DNA from: Candidatus Methanomethylophilaceae archaeon
GTDB lineage: Archaea > Thermoplasmatota > Thermoplasmata > Methanomassiliicoccales > Methanomethylophilaceae
NCBI GenBank assembly: GCA_017455785.1
Contig: JAFSYZ010000224.1
Location: 1 to 5,344, forward strand
Reading direction: 5' to 3'
Length of the DNA stretch: 5,344 nucleotides
Shown here: positions 4,629 to 5,344 of the stretch, one piece after another
How the letters are laid out: the number at the start of each line of letters is the position of its first letter
Numbering within the stretch: position 1 is the stretch's first letter
Made by a program: the position numbers and the translations under genes
Notes under the pieces: generated by a model
Seen by the model: the letters and a program-made list of their open reading frames with translations, nothing else
What the model was told of the DNA's origin: nothing
Databases searched by the model: none

Positions 4629-5198
4629 GTGGATTGTTTGGGAATACTCTCAAAAGACAATGGAGAGAAAAGAAATGCTAGCATAATGGTCAGAATGCCT
4701 AGCAATCTTGCACTGATTATTGATCAATGTGTAGGAATAACACATTCTTCAAGACCGGATTTCGTTACGGACGGCATAAGATCATTCATTCATTACATCA
4801 TTACAGAGGAAGATTCTGTAATGAGATACCTCAAAGAAAAAGAGGATGCATCCAGAGAAGTCAAGCTTCAGTTCTACTATGAAACTATGAAGAACAAGAC
4901 TGAGATATATCGCAAAGCGGTAGTCAGCGCAGCGGAAAAATCTACAAAGAAAGATGTAGACATCCTTTTGAGTCTTCCCAGAGGGCTGGCATCCCAGATA
5001 GAGCGTGTTGTGGAACGTACTAAATGTTTCCGCAACCATCAGGAATTCGTAAAGGCTGCCACCGTATACTTGACTACCCAAATGGGAACGGATAACACGA
5101 ACGAAAATATTGTTCTGAATTACCTGGAAAGCAATCAGGCCACAAAGGATCTTCAGGAACAGATTGAGAAAATGAGGAAAGAGATGGAGGGATCCTGA
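4629..5198 (+). CDS. Tandem ribbon-helix-helix DNA-binding protein
   Basis: A 189-residue protein with two RHH units in one chain. RHH1 has a strand at about 17-23 (ASIMVRM), helix A at 25-36 and helix B at 41-56 (SRPDFVTDGIRSFIHY). RHH2 has a strand at about 109-116 (DVDILLSL), helix A at 118-131 (RGLASQIERVVERT) and helix B at 136-151 (NHQEFVKAATVYLTTQ). A charged, mostly helical linker (57-106) joins them, and residues about 165-187 look like a short coiled coil. RHH proteins bind operators as strand-paired dimers. Two units in one chain could form an intramolecular pair or bridge two sites. The start is GTG at 4629; later methionines would cut into the first strand. Sampled GC is 37-42%, well below the chromosomal genes, pointing to transfer. 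It is coupled to the methyltransferase and divergent from the integrase operon. A transcriptional regulator role is inferred from fold and position. Confidence 0.8.
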   Translation: MDCLGILSKDNGEKRNASIMVRMPSNLALIIDQCVGITHSSRPDFVTDGIRSFIHYIITEEDSVMRYLKEKEDASREVKLQFYYETMKNKTEIYRKAVVSAAEKSTKKDVDILLSLPRGLASQIERVVERTKCFRNHQEFVKAATVYLTTQMGTDNTNENIVLNYLESNQATKDLQEQIEKMRKEMEGS

Positions 5199-5344
5199 TG
5201 GCAAATACAGATCTCAACAATGCCAACAAAGCAAAGAAGGATGAATTTTACACTCAGTTAGAAGATATTGAAAAGGAGATGAAAAACTACAAGGAATTCT
5301 TCAAAGGAAAGGTCGTTTTTTGTAACTGCGACGATCCTTACGAA
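5198..5344 (+). CDS. EcoRI-family adenine-specific DNA methyltransferase (5' part only)
   Basis: The first 49 codons of a gene cut by the window end. The N-terminus, AKKDEFYTQLEDIEKEM (residues 12-28) followed by YKEFFKGKVVFCNCDDP (31-47), closely resembles the start of M.EcoRI, which methylates adenine in GAATTC using S-adenosylmethionine. The later catalytic motif (NPPF-type) is off the window, so activity cannot be judged. The start is secure: TGATG makes the RHH stop and this ATG overlap by one base, and GGAGG at 5186-5190 lies 7 nt upstream. Such enzymes occur both in restriction-modification pairs and alone on mobile elements. Whether a restriction endonuclease follows decides between those. 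The recognition site cannot be inferred from this fragment. Confidence 0.85.
   Translation, partial: MANTDLNNANKAKKDEFYTQLEDIEKEMKNYKEFFKGKVVFCNCDDPYE

Noticed and set aside
1..5344. CRISPR array, insertion-sequence ends or rRNA
   Set aside because: No regularly spaced repeats, transposase motifs or rRNA-like segments were seen. The only short tandem repeats are the AT-rich units at 51-80.

Overview
This window looks archaeal. It encodes a GINS-family replication protein, archaeal-type small Toprim and DUF167 proteins, and a tRNA-Lys(CTT) with a TATA box about 28 bp upstream. Several genes have TATA-like boxes 25-30 bp before the start codon, as expected for leaderless archaeal transcripts. 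The protein flavour and moderate GC suggest Thermoplasmata, perhaps a gut Methanomassiliicoccales relative. That placement is inference from memory of families; no database was consulted.

Left part (about 90-3000) is ordinary chromosomal backbone. A minus-strand pair (DUF167 protein, then Toprim protein) overlaps by 14-17 bp. It diverges from a plus-strand GINS (Gins51-like) gene. That gene converges, with an 11-bp overlap, on a minus-strand pair encoding a double-CBS-domain protein and a YycJ-like metallo-beta-lactamase-fold hydrolase. The first ~90 bases differ: AT-rich, with tandem GTTAAGA-type repeats and, on the minus strand, a TACCTTTG box like the Bacteroidetes -7 element. They may be a chimeric contig end or foreign DNA.

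Middle (3001-3392): the tRNA-Lys gene with encoded CCA, its promoter, and a 133-bp gene-free stretch rich in TTCGA motifs. The tRNA is followed by a tyrosine integrase transcribed toward it, so its 3' end is probably the left attachment site of an integrated element. The right boundary is outside the window.

Right part (3393-5344) is the element. On the minus strand, a 54-codon small gene with a strong Shine-Dalgarno lies 3 bp before the integrase. A divergent control region (4521-4628) holds a perfect 20-bp palindrome and a 10-bp palindrome sharing the core TAG-NN-CTA, each next to a TATA-like box. On the plus strand, an AT-rich gene encodes a protein with two ribbon-helix-helix domains in one chain. 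It overlaps by 1 nt the start of an EcoRI-type adenine-specific DNA methyltransferase cut by the window end. The simplest reading is that the RHH protein binds the two palindromes, controlling the excision operon and its own operon with the methyltransferase. It would then play the role that HTH controller (C) proteins play in restriction-modification systems. This RHH-methylase-integrase switch is the most interesting candidate here.
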